Of a stretch of DNA of 64,000 nucleotides, positions 28,191-36,510 are shown in pieces. Within the stretch, counting starts at the first letter, position 1. Each line of letters starts with the position of its first letter. The stretch is from Burkholderiales bacterium RIFCSPHIGHO2_01_FULL_63_240. GTDB taxonomy: Bacteria; Pseudomonadota; Gammaproteobacteria; Burkholderiales; Burkholderiaceae_C. The stretch is taken from NCBI GenBank assembly GCA_001770725.1, contig MERU01000002.1, positions 558,001 through 622,000 of the forward strand, in the 5' to 3' direction. The position numbers were made by a program, and so were the translations under genes. The notes beneath the pieces were generated by a model that was not told the DNA's origin, did not search any database, and was given only the letters and a program-made list of their open reading frames with translations.

Positions 28191-30470
28191 ATGAGCCCTC
28201 GTCTGTCCCCTTTCTTCCCCACGTCGCCCTTTGCCGCGCCCCAGGCACTGGGCCTGCGCCAGTGCGCGCCCAACATGCGCCGCCCTTTGGCCATCGCCGC
28301 GCTGCAGGCCTGCTGCCTGGCATCGCTGACCGCCACGTCAACCGCCGCCCTGGCTCAAGCCAGCATGGCCAACACCCATGACGGCAGCGGCAGCAAGGAA
28401 AGCACCTTGCCCGCCACCACCGTCATCGCACCCGCCCCCCGGCAGGCCCGCGCCAGCATCAGCGGCCTGGGCGACACCCCTGGCTGGCAGGCGCCCGTGC
28501 AGGCCCAGACCTTCGGTCAGACCGCCTTGCGCGATGCCGGCGTCACCCGCCTGGCCGACCTGACCAAGCTCGACGCCAGCACCACCGACGCCTACAACCC
28601 CATCGGCTACTGGGACAGCCTCAACGTGCGCGGCTTCGAGCTGGACAAGGCCTACAACTTCCGCCGCGAGGGCCTGCCCATCAGCGCCGAAACCCGCATC
28701 GCGCTGGACAACAAGGCCGGCATCGAACTGCTCAAAGGCACGAGCGGCATGCAAGCCGGCGTCAGCGCCCCATCGGGCCTGGTCAACTTCCTCGTCAAAC
28801 GGCCCGACGTCAGCCTGCGCGAGGTCACCTTCGGCCTGAACGACCGCGGGGGCTGGCTGCTGGCCACCGACCTGTCCGAACGTTTCGGCGAGCAGCGCCA
28901 ATACGGCCTGCGCGTGAACGCCGCCCACGAAGCGCTGCGCCCCACGATGCAGGCCGCCGATGGCAGGCGTCGCCTGGCCGCCGTGGCCGGCGACTGGCAA
29001 CTGACACGCGACACGCGCCTCGAAGCCGAGTTCGAGCACAGCTTCCAGAGCCAGCCCAGCGTGCCCGGCTTCAGCCTGCTCGGCAGCGCCCTGCCTTCGG
29101 CCAAATCCATCGACCCGACCATCAACCTCAACAACCAGGCATGGAGCCGCCCCGTCGAGCTGCAAGGCAACACCGGCAGCCTGCGCTGGACGCAGAACTG
29201 GGCCGCAGGGTGGCGCAGCCAGGTGAGCTATGGCGAGCAACGGCTGCAATCGACCGACCGCGGCGGCTTCCCATTCGGTTGCGCGTCTGAAACCAATTGC
29301 ACCAGCTACTACGCCGATGGCAGCTTCGATTACTACGACTTCCACTCCCACGGCGAGCACCGAAGCACCCGGGCCCTCCACGCCACGCTCAGCGGCGAGT
29401 TGAGCACCGGTGCCATCCGGCATGGCCTGATCTTCGGGCTGCTGCGATCGAATCACGAGACCCAACTCAACACCAGCACCTACAGCCTGGTCGGCACAGG
29501 CAATGTGAGCGGCGTGTTCACGGTCGGCAGCAGCAACAGCCTTGACTACGTCAGCACCAACCGAAACGAGCGCAGCACCGAGATCAGCATCGTCGATGCC
29601 ATCAGCCACGACGGCCCCTGGCGTGCCTGGGTGGGCCTGCGCCACACGCAGCTCAAGCGAGACACCGCCCTCACCGACGGCAGCGCCAGCGCCTCGCTCG
29701 ACGAAGGCGTGAGCACCGGATGGGCCGCCCTGGGCTACCAGTTGGCCCCTGAGACACAGGCCTACGTCAGTTGGGGCCAAGGCATCGAGGCCAGCGTGGT
29801 TCAGAACCAGCAATACACCACCTACACCAACGCTGGCGAGGTGCTGCCCGTGCGCCGCAGTCGCCAGTTGGAAGCCGGTGTGAAATCGGCAGCCAGAGGC
29901 CACCAATGGGGCGTGAGCGCCTTCCAGATCCACCGCCCGGTGGCAGAGAAAATCGCCCAAGACGACGGCCTGGGCGGCACGACCTATGCCTACCTCAACG
30001 ACGGCGAAGCCGTGCACCGCGGCCTCGAAGCCAGCTGGCAATGGCGCAGCCCCTCGTGGCAGACATCGCTGGCAGGCGCGGTGCTCGACACCGAACGCCG
30101 CGGCAGCCAGCGCACCGACCTGGCCATCAACGGCCAACCCGCCGTCAACGTGCCCGAGCACACGCTCAAGGCCTCGGTGGCCTGGCGCCTGCCCTGCTTC
30201 GCTTCGGCCTGGCTGCAGACCGACCTCGTCCACGAAGGCCCGCGCGCCGTCACCGCCGACAACAGCGTGCGCCTGTCCTCGTGGACGCGCACCGACATTG
30301 GCCTCAAAGCCGCCACGGCCCTGGCTGGCAGCAACGTGGTCTGGCGCGTGAACGTGCACAACGTCTTCAACCTGCGCAACTGGCGCGAAGCCCCCAGCTA
30401 CGCCGGCCATGTCTACCTGATGCCGCAAGCACCGCGCAGCGTGAGTGCCACGGCATCCGTGGCGTTCTGA
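28191..30470 (+). CDS. TonB-dependent outer-membrane receptor under TPP riboswitch control
   Basis: 759 residues from the ATG at 28191, which has GGAG 8 bases upstream. An internal ATG at 28275 begins a conventional signal peptide (MRRPLAIAALQACCLASLTA, cleaved near ALAQA) and may be the true start. The plug domain follows (about 100-220 of the long form) with DSLNVRGFELDKAYNFRREG and a GIELLKGTSGMQAG motif, then a 22-strand-type barrel ending in SATASVAF with the terminal Phe. The overall sequence resembles siderophore receptors, but the TPP riboswitch points to thiamine or a thiamine precursor as substrate, like the predicted Omr1 receptors. No inner-membrane permease follows. Confidence 0.9.
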   Translation: MSPRLSPFFPTSPFAAPQALGLRQCAPNMRRPLAIAALQACCLASLTATSTAALAQASMANTHDGSGSKESTLPATTVIAPAPRQARASISGLGDTPGWQAPVQAQTFGQTALRDAGVTRLADLTKLDASTTDAYNPIGYWDSLNVRGFELDKAYNFRREGLPISAETRIALDNKAGIELLKGTSGMQAGVSAPSGLVNFLVKRPDVSLREVTFGLNDRGGWLLATDLSERFGEQRQYGLRVNAAHEALRPTMQAADGRRRLAAVAGDWQLTRDTRLEAEFEHSFQSQPSVPGFSLLGSALPSAKSIDPTINLNNQAWSRPVELQGNTGSLRWTQNWAAGWRSQVSYGEQRLQSTDRGGFPFGCASETNCTSYYADGSFDYYDFHSHGEHRSTRALHATLSGELSTGAIRHGLIFGLLRSNHETQLNTSTYSLVGTGNVSGVFTVGSSNSLDYVSTNRNERSTEISIVDAISHDGPWRAWVGLRHTQLKRDTALTDGSASASLDEGVSTGWAALGYQLAPETQAYVSWGQGIEASVVQNQQYTTYTNAGEVLPVRRSRQLEAGVKSAARGHQWGVSAFQIHRPVAEKIAQDDGLGGTTYAYLNDGEAVHRGLEASWQWRSPSWQTSLAGAVLDTERRGSQRTDLAINGQPAVNVPEHTLKASVAWRLPCFASAWLQTDLVHEGPRAVTADNSVRLSSWTRTDIGLKAATALAGSNVVWRVNVHNVFNLRNWREAPSYAGHVYLMPQAPRSVSATASVAF

Positions 30471-30540
30471 TGACGGCACCAGGCACCCGATGACACGGTC
30501 TGTCGCAAAGCTTCAACAACGCCGTCAAAAACGCGAGAAC

Positions 30541-30570
30541 TTGCGACAGCCCATCAAAAGATGCTATAGT
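30541..30570 (+). promoter_or_regulatory. Sigma-70 promoter of tRNA-Asn
   Basis: TTGCGA (-35) at 30541-30546 and TATAGT (-10) at 30565-30570 with an 18-base spacer. The tRNA starts 58 bases after the -10. The rest of the 158-base gap after the receptor gene shows no other feature. Confidence 0.6.
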
Positions 30571-30628
30571 TGCGTTCTCGGTTGATGACGCAGTCAATGA
30601 CTTCAGATTCAACACGAATCCGACATAT

Positions 30629-30704
30629 TCCCCGATAGCTCAGTCGGTAGAGCGCCGGACTGTTAATCCGTAGGTCCCTGGTTCGAGCCCAGGTCGGGGA
30701 GCCA
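30629..30704 (+). tRNA. tRNA-Asn (anticodon GTT)
   Basis: 76 bases including an encoded CCA. Acceptor stem TCCCCGA / TCGGGGA, D arm GCTCAGTCGGTAGAGC, anticodon loop CTGTTAA with anticodon GTT, and T loop GGTTCGAGCC all fold in the cloverleaf. Discriminator base G. No integrase or repeated tRNA end is seen next to it. Confidence 0.97.
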
Positions 30705-30738
30705 GACAAAGCCTGAACGTGACAAGCGTTCAGCCAAC

Positions 30739-30767
30739 AAAGCCACCCTTGCGGTGGCTTTTTGCTT
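30739..30767. terminator. Intrinsic terminator after tRNA-Asn
   Basis: Perfect 9-bp stem AAAGCCACC / GGTGGCTTT with loop CTTGC, followed by TTGCTTT on the plus strand. It also lies downstream of the minus-strand cyclase gene ending at 30793. Confidence 0.8.
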
Positions 30768-30792
30768 TGCGGCTCGGTGCGCTGGGCGCTCC

Positions 30793-33177
30793 TCAGCCGG
30801 TTGAGCCGGCCTCGCCCCACACCATCACCTGGTTGCGCCCTGCCCCCTTCGCGGCATACAGGGCCTCATCGGCACGCCGCACCAGCAGGCCTTCATCGGG
30901 CAGGTCGTCTCGCCATTCGCTCAGGCCCACACTCAACGTGACGCGTCCCACCACCGGCGGCTCGCAGGCGTCCACCGCCCGGCGGATCTTCTCGGCCACG
31001 ACCTCGGCCTCCTGGGCGTCGGTGTCCGGCAGGATGACCATGAATTCCTCGCCACCAAAGCGGGCCACGAAGTCCGAGGCGCGCACCGATGCTTTGATCT
31101 GCCTGGCGACGACCTGAAGCACCTGGTCGCCCACATCGTGCCCATGCGTGTCGTTGACGCGCTTGAAGTGGTCCACGTCGAGCAGCAGCACCGAGAACGC
31201 CACACTGGAGCGCTGGCTGCGCACGAACTCGTCGCGCAGGCGCTCGCTCGCCGCGAAGCGGTTGTGCAGGCCGGTCAGGGCATCGCGCCGAGCCAGTTGA
31301 TCCAGCTCCCGGTTGGCGTTCATCAGCGCGGACACATCCTTGGCCACCACCAGCAGCATGCGCTGGCCACGCGCTTCCAGGGGCATCAAGGTGACCTGGC
31401 AATCCGTCTGCTTGCCGAAGGTGCTCGTGAAATTGAGCAGCTTGTGCACGGGCTCGCCACCCAGCGCGTGCATCGCCGCATCCAGCAGGCCCGACGCCTT
31501 CCAGCTTTGGAGTTCGCGGAAGTTCTGCTTGAGCAGGAGATCGACCGAGGCGCCCACCATGCGCGCGGCCGAATCGTTGGCCAGGATGCAGTGGCCTTGC
31601 TCGGTGTAGAGCAACAGCCCGTTCGGGCTGGTGTGCACGATGGCCCGGTTGATGGCCTGTTCGCGGCTGAGCTCCTCTTCCAGCGCCTTCATGTCGCTGA
31701 CGTCCATCACCGCCGTGCGCGCTCCGACAAAGCGCCCATCCGCATCGAAGATGGCCGTGGAATTCAGGCGCACGTGCACGCTGTGGCCGTCCTTGTGGCG
31801 CATCGCGGCGTCCTGCGGCGGCAAGACCTCCCCCTTGCTCAAGGCAAGCAGCCGGGACTTGGCCTGAGGCTGGCATCCATCGGTGAACAGGTCGGCAGCG
31901 GACATCCTTGCGACGACCTCGTCGCGCCGATACCCAAGCAGACTCAGCTCCGTGGCGTTGATCTGCTCGATCCTGCCTTGGGCGTCAACGAGGTGATAGC
32001 CGACAGGGGCCTTGTCGTAGAGCTCCGACAGCTCGGCGGTGCGCTGCGCCACGCGGCGCTCCAGGGTCTGGTTGGCATCCTGCAGCTGGGCTTGTTGCTC
32101 GCGCATCGTGCTCGTCATCGCCTCCAGGGACGACGCCAGCGTTTGGAACTCCGCCGCAGAGCTGTGCACGCTGAAATGGCCCTCGGTGTCGCCATCCGCG
32201 ATGCGCTGCGCCGCGCCCGCCAGCTCCTCCATCGGTCGGCTCAGGCGAGCCGCCAGCAGGTAGGCCGTGCAGGTCAGCAGCAAAGCCACCACGCCACTGA
32301 GCAGGACCATGCGCTGGTGCAACTCGTGAACCGGTGCCAAGGCCACCTCCATGGGCTGACGCAGCACGACGCGCCAGCCCAGATCGGGCACCACCGCTGC
32401 GCGCACCACCTGGCTGACCGCCAGGTAGCGCTGGCCATCGGGCCATTCGAGCTCATCGCGCACGTCGTCGCCCTGCAGGGTGCGGGGCACCAGGGTCTTG
32501 CTGGACTGCGGATAGATGACCTCACCCAAGCGGTTGACGATGAAGACCTCGACACCCTGCCCGCTGGCTTGCCCAGGCATCACCTTTTTCACCACCTCGT
32601 CCACCCAGGCCCAGTTCGCGTGGGCGCAGATGACCCCTCGCGGCCGCCCCTGGCTGTCGAGGATGGGGGCGGCGAAATCGACGAAGCGCAGCGGCTCGCC
32701 GCTCGTGCTGCCCAGGGCCTTGGCCAGCAGCACGGCTTCGTGGAGATCGCCCGTGTGCGGGCCTTGCAGCCCCCGGCTGAACCAGGGGCGCTTGCTGACA
32801 TCGACGCCTTCGAGCAATCCTCCCGTGGCCACCTGCACACGGCCGTTGACATCGGCCACGCCGATCCAAGAATGGTGGCTGTGCGCGGACTGCAGCCAGC
32901 GCAGCGACTGCCGGGCCTCCGGTGTGGCCAGTGCGCCCTGCCACAAGCCCGGCAAGCCAGCCATGAACTCGATGCTGCGTTGTCGATCCTCCAACTCGGA
33001 GGCCACCCCGAAAGAAAGCGAACGCCCCCAGGCATGCAAGGTGCGCCCGCTTGCTCCCGCAACGTGGGCCGTGGCGGCGCCATCGAAATAGAACGCCGCG
33101 GCGCCTGCACACAACAGCGCGAGCAGGCCGATCAAGCCTGCCAGGCGGACGCGAAAGCCGTTCAAGGGAAGGCGCAT
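30793..33177 (-). CDS. Membrane diguanylate cyclase with Cache, HAMP, two PAS and GGDEF domains
   Basis: 794 residues from the ATG at 33177; a GTG 48 bases upstream is an alternative, and neither has a good ribosome binding site. Order: transmembrane helix (about 9-29), periplasmic double-Cache sensor (about 40-285, with WFSRGLQGPHTGDLHEA), second helix (about 295-313), HAMP, a short coiled coil (TMREQQAQLQDANQTLERRV), PAS 1 (about 400-510), PAS 2 (about 520-630) and a GGDEF domain. The active site is GGEEF, and the product-inhibition site RASD lies exactly 5 residues before it. It should make c-di-GMP in response to an unknown external ligand. No EAL domain. Confidence 0.93.
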   Translation of the reverse strand: MRLPLNGFRVRLAGLIGLLALLCAGAAAFYFDGAATAHVAGASGRTLHAWGRSLSFGVASELEDRQRSIEFMAGLPGLWQGALATPEARQSLRWLQSAHSHHSWIGVADVNGRVQVATGGLLEGVDVSKRPWFSRGLQGPHTGDLHEAVLLAKALGSTSGEPLRFVDFAAPILDSQGRPRGVICAHANWAWVDEVVKKVMPGQASGQGVEVFIVNRLGEVIYPQSSKTLVPRTLQGDDVRDELEWPDGQRYLAVSQVVRAAVVPDLGWRVVLRQPMEVALAPVHELHQRMVLLSGVVALLLTCTAYLLAARLSRPMEELAGAAQRIADGDTEGHFSVHSSAAEFQTLASSLEAMTSTMREQQAQLQDANQTLERRVAQRTAELSELYDKAPVGYHLVDAQGRIEQINATELSLLGYRRDEVVARMSAADLFTDGCQPQAKSRLLALSKGEVLPPQDAAMRHKDGHSVHVRLNSTAIFDADGRFVGARTAVMDVSDMKALEEELSREQAINRAIVHTSPNGLLLYTEQGHCILANDSAARMVGASVDLLLKQNFRELQSWKASGLLDAAMHALGGEPVHKLLNFTSTFGKQTDCQVTLMPLEARGQRMLLVVAKDVSALMNANRELDQLARRDALTGLHNRFAASERLRDEFVRSQRSSVAFSVLLLDVDHFKRVNDTHGHDVGDQVLQVVARQIKASVRASDFVARFGGEEFMVILPDTDAQEAEVVAEKIRRAVDACEPPVVGRVTLSVGLSEWRDDLPDEGLLVRRADEALYAAKGAGRNQVMVWGEAGSTG

Positions 33178-33411
33178 GGGCAATCTGCTGAGTGGTTCAT
33201 GCCGAATCACATCTTGCGATGTCACAGCTTAGCGCACCCACCCTTCGCACAGGCGGGCACCATTGACGTTCACGGCCAAATCGTTGCACCCCCGCCTCGG
33301 GAAGACCCTGCCGACGGTCAGCGCCTGAGCACACCAGAGATGAGGACAATAGCCGGCTGCCTCATCTGCGACACCGCTGATGCCTCGCCCCACCTGAGTT
33401 GTCCCGGCCTC

Positions 33412-34422
33412 ATGCGCATTTCACCGCTCAACCTCATCGTCATGGCCCACACGCTGGACGTGGAAGGGCTCGAGCGTGAACGCATCCTCAAGCGCTGCCA
33501 GCTCGATCCGGCCAGCCTGCTCAACGAGGACGGCGAATGGGTGCCGGCCGAGCATTTCGTGGACATGATCCGCGTCATCCTGGCCGAGACGGGTGACGCG
33601 GCCTTCGGTTTGATCGCTGGCAAGAGCCTGGCGCTCATGCGCTACAGCCTCATGACGTCGCTGGCCCTGTTCTCGCCCAACCTGCGGCACATCTTCGACG
33701 ACGTCAAGCACTTCACGCCGCTGCTGTTCGAAGAGCCCGAGTACACGCTGGTCGAACGCGCAGACGAAGCCCAAGTGTTGATGCACCCCTGGTTGCAGGG
33801 CGAGGGCTGCAACCGCTTCCGACACGACTTCCTGGTGACCTCGATCCTGCAGATGCTGCGCTTTGGCGGCATGCGAGACGACGAGCTCATCGCCATCGAG
33901 GTGCCGCATGAATGCGAGCCGGAGCTCCAGCCCCGCTACATCGCCCTGTGGGGCAACAAGGTGCGTTTTGGCCAACGCAACTGCCGCGTCATCTTCAAAC
34001 AGGCCGCGCTCGATCGGCCCATGATGAGCCACGATCAGGTGGCCTACGCAGGTGCCCACGAGCGCGCCGCTCAGGCTTTGTCAGCCCGCATGAACCGCAT
34101 CGACACGGCGGAGAAGGTGCGCCAGTGGCTGCTCTCGGCCTTGCCCGCACAGCCGAGCATGGCCGAGACCGCGCGACAGCTCGGCATGAGCGAGCGCACC
34201 CTGCGGCGCAACCTGGCAGACCTGCAAACCAGCTACCAGGCGCTGGTGCAGGAGTGCCAGTTCCTCAAGGCCCGCAGCCTGCTGGCCGACGAACAACTGC
34301 CCATCAAGCACGTGGCGCATTGCCTGGGCTTCACCTCGGTGGCGAGCTTTCACCGCTCCTTCCGGCGCTGGACGGGCACCACGCCCACCCTCTGGCGCGA
34401 AGTGCAGCTCAAGGGACAGTGA
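33412..34422 (+). CDS. AraC family transcriptional regulator
   Basis: 336 residues. The N-terminal two thirds are the alpha-helical ligand domain found in ArgR/OruR-type AraC regulators (arabinose-operon regulator-like), with ERERILKRCQLDPASLL and SLMTSLALFSPNLRHIF. The C-terminal DNA-binding part (about 235-330) has two helix-turn-helices: SMAETARQLGMSERTLRRNL and PIKHVAHCLGFTSVASFHRSF, followed by the conserved RWTGTTPTLWR. The in-frame reading extends about 2.3 kb upstream, antisense to the cyclase, and is noise there; the ATG at 33412 gives the family length. No ribosome binding site is obvious. Its target is unknown; the adjacent cyclase is divergent. Confidence 0.87.
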   Translation: MRISPLNLIVMAHTLDVEGLERERILKRCQLDPASLLNEDGEWVPAEHFVDMIRVILAETGDAAFGLIAGKSLALMRYSLMTSLALFSPNLRHIFDDVKHFTPLLFEEPEYTLVERADEAQVLMHPWLQGEGCNRFRHDFLVTSILQMLRFGGMRDDELIAIEVPHECEPELQPRYIALWGNKVRFGQRNCRVIFKQAALDRPMMSHDQVAYAGAHERAAQALSARMNRIDTAEKVRQWLLSALPAQPSMAETARQLGMSERTLRRNLADLQTSYQALVQECQFLKARSLLADEQLPIKHVAHCLGFTSVASFHRSFRRWTGTTPTLWREVQLKGQ

Positions 34423-34430
34423 GCTGGCCC

Positions 34431-34459
34431 GGCTTATCCACAGTTTCTGTGGATAAGCC
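34431..34459. repeat. Palindrome containing two perfect inverted DnaA boxes
   Basis: Perfect 13-bp arms around the spacer TTT. Each arm contains a consensus DnaA box: TTATCCACA at 34434-34442 and its reverse TGTGGATAA at 34448-34456. It lies 9 bases after the araC stop, in the 99-base convergent gap before lysR. It could act as a hairpin terminator, but neither side has a U tract. Confidence 0.7.
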
Positions 34460-34521
34460 TGTGGTCCTGGCTGGGACATCTCGGCGCAACCCCGATGAAC
34501 AAAGGGTTCTGGCTGGATTGA

Positions 34522-35484
34522 TCACTTCGCTCGCGACGAGCACGCCATGTCACCCAGGGACGCGGCGATCTCGCCGATGAGTGTCCGCAAATGCCGGTGC
34601 AGGCCCTGCTGGCGGTGGCGGCGGTGCCAGAGCATGTCCACCGACATGTTCAGCGGCTCTCGCGTGTGCAAGGGCGTGACGACCAGGTCATCAGGCAGCT
34701 CCATCACGCCGCTGAGCACCACCTGGATCGACACCAGGGGCGCGCTGCGCAGGATGCGAACCGTCGAGGCCACGCCCGCGACCGCGGCCACCACGTTGCG
34801 CTGCAGGCCTTCGGCGGCAAACGCCGCATCGACCATCGACACCGACTCGCCGCGATAGCTGCTGACAACGTGATCGAGCTTGGCGAGCTTCTGCAGGGTC
34901 AAGGGCCCCTTGAGGGTGAGCTGCCTGCTTGAGTGCACGCACTGCATCGTGGCCGTCATCAGCGTCGTGCGCTCGTGCCAGTTGCGCTCGGGCAATGGCA
35001 CACCCACGATCACCATGTCGACCTCGTCGGCGTCCAGGGCGTCGAGCAGGCGGTCGACCTCGATGAGTTGGACCCTCAGGCGCACACCAGGCGACTCGGC
35101 GCGCAAGCGCGCCAGCAGCGGCGGCAGGATCAACGACTCCAGCCCGTCGGGGATGCTCATGCGCACCAGGCCCTGGGCCTGCGACGGATCGAAGGGCGGC
35201 TCTTCAAGCACCAGGGCCGCCCCCTCAAGCAGCCAGGCACGCACGCGCGGTGCCAGCTTGGTCGCCAGGTCGGTGAGCGTCATCTGGCGGCCGGTTCGCA
35301 CCAGCAACTCGTCTGCGAAGAGCTCGCGCAAGCGGGCGAGCGCGTGGCTCATGGCGGGCTGACCGATGAACAGGCGCTCGGCCGCTCGGCCCACCTGGCG
35401 CTCGGTCAGCAAGGCGTCCAGGGCAACCAGCAGGTTCAGGTCAATGCGGCGAAAGTCGGCGTGGCGAATATCGATTTCATTCAT
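34522..35484 (-). CDS. LysR family transcriptional regulator
   Basis: 320 residues. The N-terminal winged helix-turn-helix spans about 10-70, with LNLLVALDALLTERQVGRAA and the recognition helix GQPAMSHALARLRELF; this start pattern matches the NodD/LinR-like LysR branch. The effector domain (about 95-300) follows without a clear ligand clue. The ATG at 35484 gives the normal distance to the DNA-binding domain; the longer reading adds 16 residues. It is divergent from the small exported protein at 35595, which is its most likely target. A T-N11-A dyad lies just upstream. Confidence 0.9.
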   Translation of the reverse strand: MNEIDIRHADFRRIDLNLLVALDALLTERQVGRAAERLFIGQPAMSHALARLRELFADELLVRTGRQMTLTDLATKLAPRVRAWLLEGAALVLEEPPFDPSQAQGLVRMSIPDGLESLILPPLLARLRAESPGVRLRVQLIEVDRLLDALDADEVDMVIVGVPLPERNWHERTTLMTATMQCVHSSRQLTLKGPLTLQKLAKLDHVVSSYRGESVSMVDAAFAAEGLQRNVVAAVAGVASTVRILRSAPLVSIQVVLSGVMELPDDLVVTPLHTREPLNMSVDMLWHRRHRQQGLHRHLRTLIGEIAASLGDMACSSRAK

Positions 35485-35500
35485 GAGACAGATGTTTTCA

Positions 35501-35515
35501 ATCGATTTGCCTGAT
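35501..35515. promoter_or_regulatory. Candidate LysR-type operator
   Basis: ATCGATTTGCCTGAT: ATC-N9-GAT dyad with the T-N11-A spacing of LysR boxes, 17-31 bases upstream of the lysR start and in the divergent gap with the DUF4148-like gene. The octamer ATCGATTT occurs again at 35470-35477. Confidence 0.35.
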
Positions 35516-35594
35516 CTTAAGGGAAAACCCAAACTTCATCCCAAGGCGACACGAAAACGCCTCCCTCCTGAAACCGAGACTGAAAGGCCCGATC

Positions 35595-35891
35595 ATGAAG
35601 ACCACCACCCGCATCGCTTCCGTCCTGCTCACCGCACTGAGCGCCGCCCTGGTGTCGCAGGCCGCCGTGGCCCAGCAGGCCACCGACACGTCCAAGCAAC
35701 TGACCCGCGAAGAAGTGCTGGCCGACGCCATCCTGGCCAAGCGCGCCGGCCTGGACCAGTTCCACGACCCCGAGATCCAGCAACTGATGCCCGAGGCTTA
35801 TGCAGCCGCCCAGGCCAAGTACCGCGAGTTGCGCGCTGGCAGCGCCTTCGCCCAGGAAGTCAGCCGCATCAAGCTGGCCGCTGCTCGCTGA
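35595..35891 (+). CDS. Small exported protein, DUF4148-like
   Basis: 98 residues. A clear signal peptide (residues 1 to about 26, cleaved after AAVAQQ). The mature part has the LTREEVLADAILAKRAGLDQ segment resembling DUF4148 proteins, which are common small periplasmic proteins of Burkholderiales with unknown function, but it is more charged than most members. It is predicted to be largely alpha-helical. It is divergent from lysR with a 110-base gap holding a possible operator. Confidence 0.75.
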   Translation: MKTTTRIASVLLTALSAALVSQAAVAQQATDTSKQLTREEVLADAILAKRAGLDQFHDPEIQQLMPEAYAAAQAKYRELRAGSAFAQEVSRIKLAAAR

Positions 35892-35960
35892 GGCGGGTTG
35901 CGCCAGGCGGCACGTTGCACCGAGTGCTTGCGCCGTCTCCTGTGCCCATGACCCATCGCC

Positions 35961-36386
35961 TCAACCGACGCGGTGGGTCTGCAGGTGCAGGCTGGTTTCG
36001 GTGTGGCTGATGCCCTTGATCAGCCGGATGCGCTCGAGCACCTGCGACAGCTCACCGAGGTGCGCCACCTGCAACTCGGCCAGCAGGTCCCAGCGGCCAT
36101 TGGTGTCGTGCAGGCCCGCCACGCCGGGTTCGCCCAACAGCGATGCGATCACCTCGCGCGCCCGGTTGCCCTCCACCGCGATGCTCATCCAGGCCCGGAT
36201 GAGCTCGGGTTGGGCATCGGGGCGCAGGCGCACCGTGTAGCCCACGATCACGCCCTCGTCTTCCAGCTTGCGCAGCCGGTTGTTGACCGTGCCGCGCGAG
36301 ACGCCCAGCTTCTGCGCCAGCGTGGCCACCGTCAGTCGGGCGTCCTGCCGCAGCAGGCCGATGAGTTGCTGATCGACCGAGTCCAT
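35961..36386 (-). CDS. Lrp/AsnC family transcriptional regulator
   Basis: 141 residues, typical of short Lrp proteins. Helix-turn-helix at about 5-50 (DQQLIGLLRQDARLTVATLA and GVSRGTVNNRLRKLEDEGVI), then the RAM/AsnC ligand-binding domain (about 65-135), with the VAGLHDTNGRWDLLAELQ strand. It is divergent from the ocd-rocF-putA operon with 124 bases between starts, and should respond to an amino acid of that pathway (arginine, ornithine or proline). The ATG at 36386 was chosen over one 13 codons upstream because DSVDQQLIGLL is the conserved beginning. Confidence 0.92.
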   Translation of the reverse strand: MDSVDQQLIGLLRQDARLTVATLAQKLGVSRGTVNNRLRKLEDEGVIVGYTVRLRPDAQPELIRAWMSIAVEGNRAREVIASLLGEPGVAGLHDTNGRWDLLAELQVAHLGELSQVLERIRLIKGISHTETSLHLQTHRVG

Positions 36387-36397
36387 GGTTGAACAAT

Positions 36398-36425
36398 TTG
36401 CCAGAAAGCGCTGGCGAAGTGGCAA
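36398..36425. promoter_or_regulatory. Inverted repeat in the lrp-ocd divergent region
   Basis: TTGCCA at 36398-36403 and TGGCAA at 36420-36425, 16 bases apart, in the gap between the Lrp-type regulator and ocd. Spacing and place suit an operator for the regulator, but no consensus is available to confirm it. Confidence 0.35.
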
Positions 36426-36510
36426 GTTTCTGACGGATCTTGCTCAGTTCTGTCGATTTTCATTGTCGCTGCCCCGTGGGAGACTGAACCCAACCACGAC
36501 GGAGGCAGCC

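Noticed and set aside
28338..30479. 713-codon minus-strand frame opposite the TonB receptor
   Set aside because: Antisense of a clear receptor gene; low-complexity composition (Val, Gly, Ala, His, Gln) and no recognisable start context.
30629..30704. Genomic-island attachment at tRNA-Asn
   Set aside because: No integrase, no repeat of the tRNA 3' end and ordinary chromosomal genes on both sides.
31138..33411. Plus-strand reading upstream of the AraC regulator
   Set aside because: Antisense to the cyclase gene; no domain. Only the last 336 codons encode the regulator.
34431..34459. Origin of replication at the DnaA-box palindrome
   Set aside because: Only two boxes, no AT-rich unwinding region and no dnaA/dnaN/gidA neighbourhood. 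Kept as a palindrome only.
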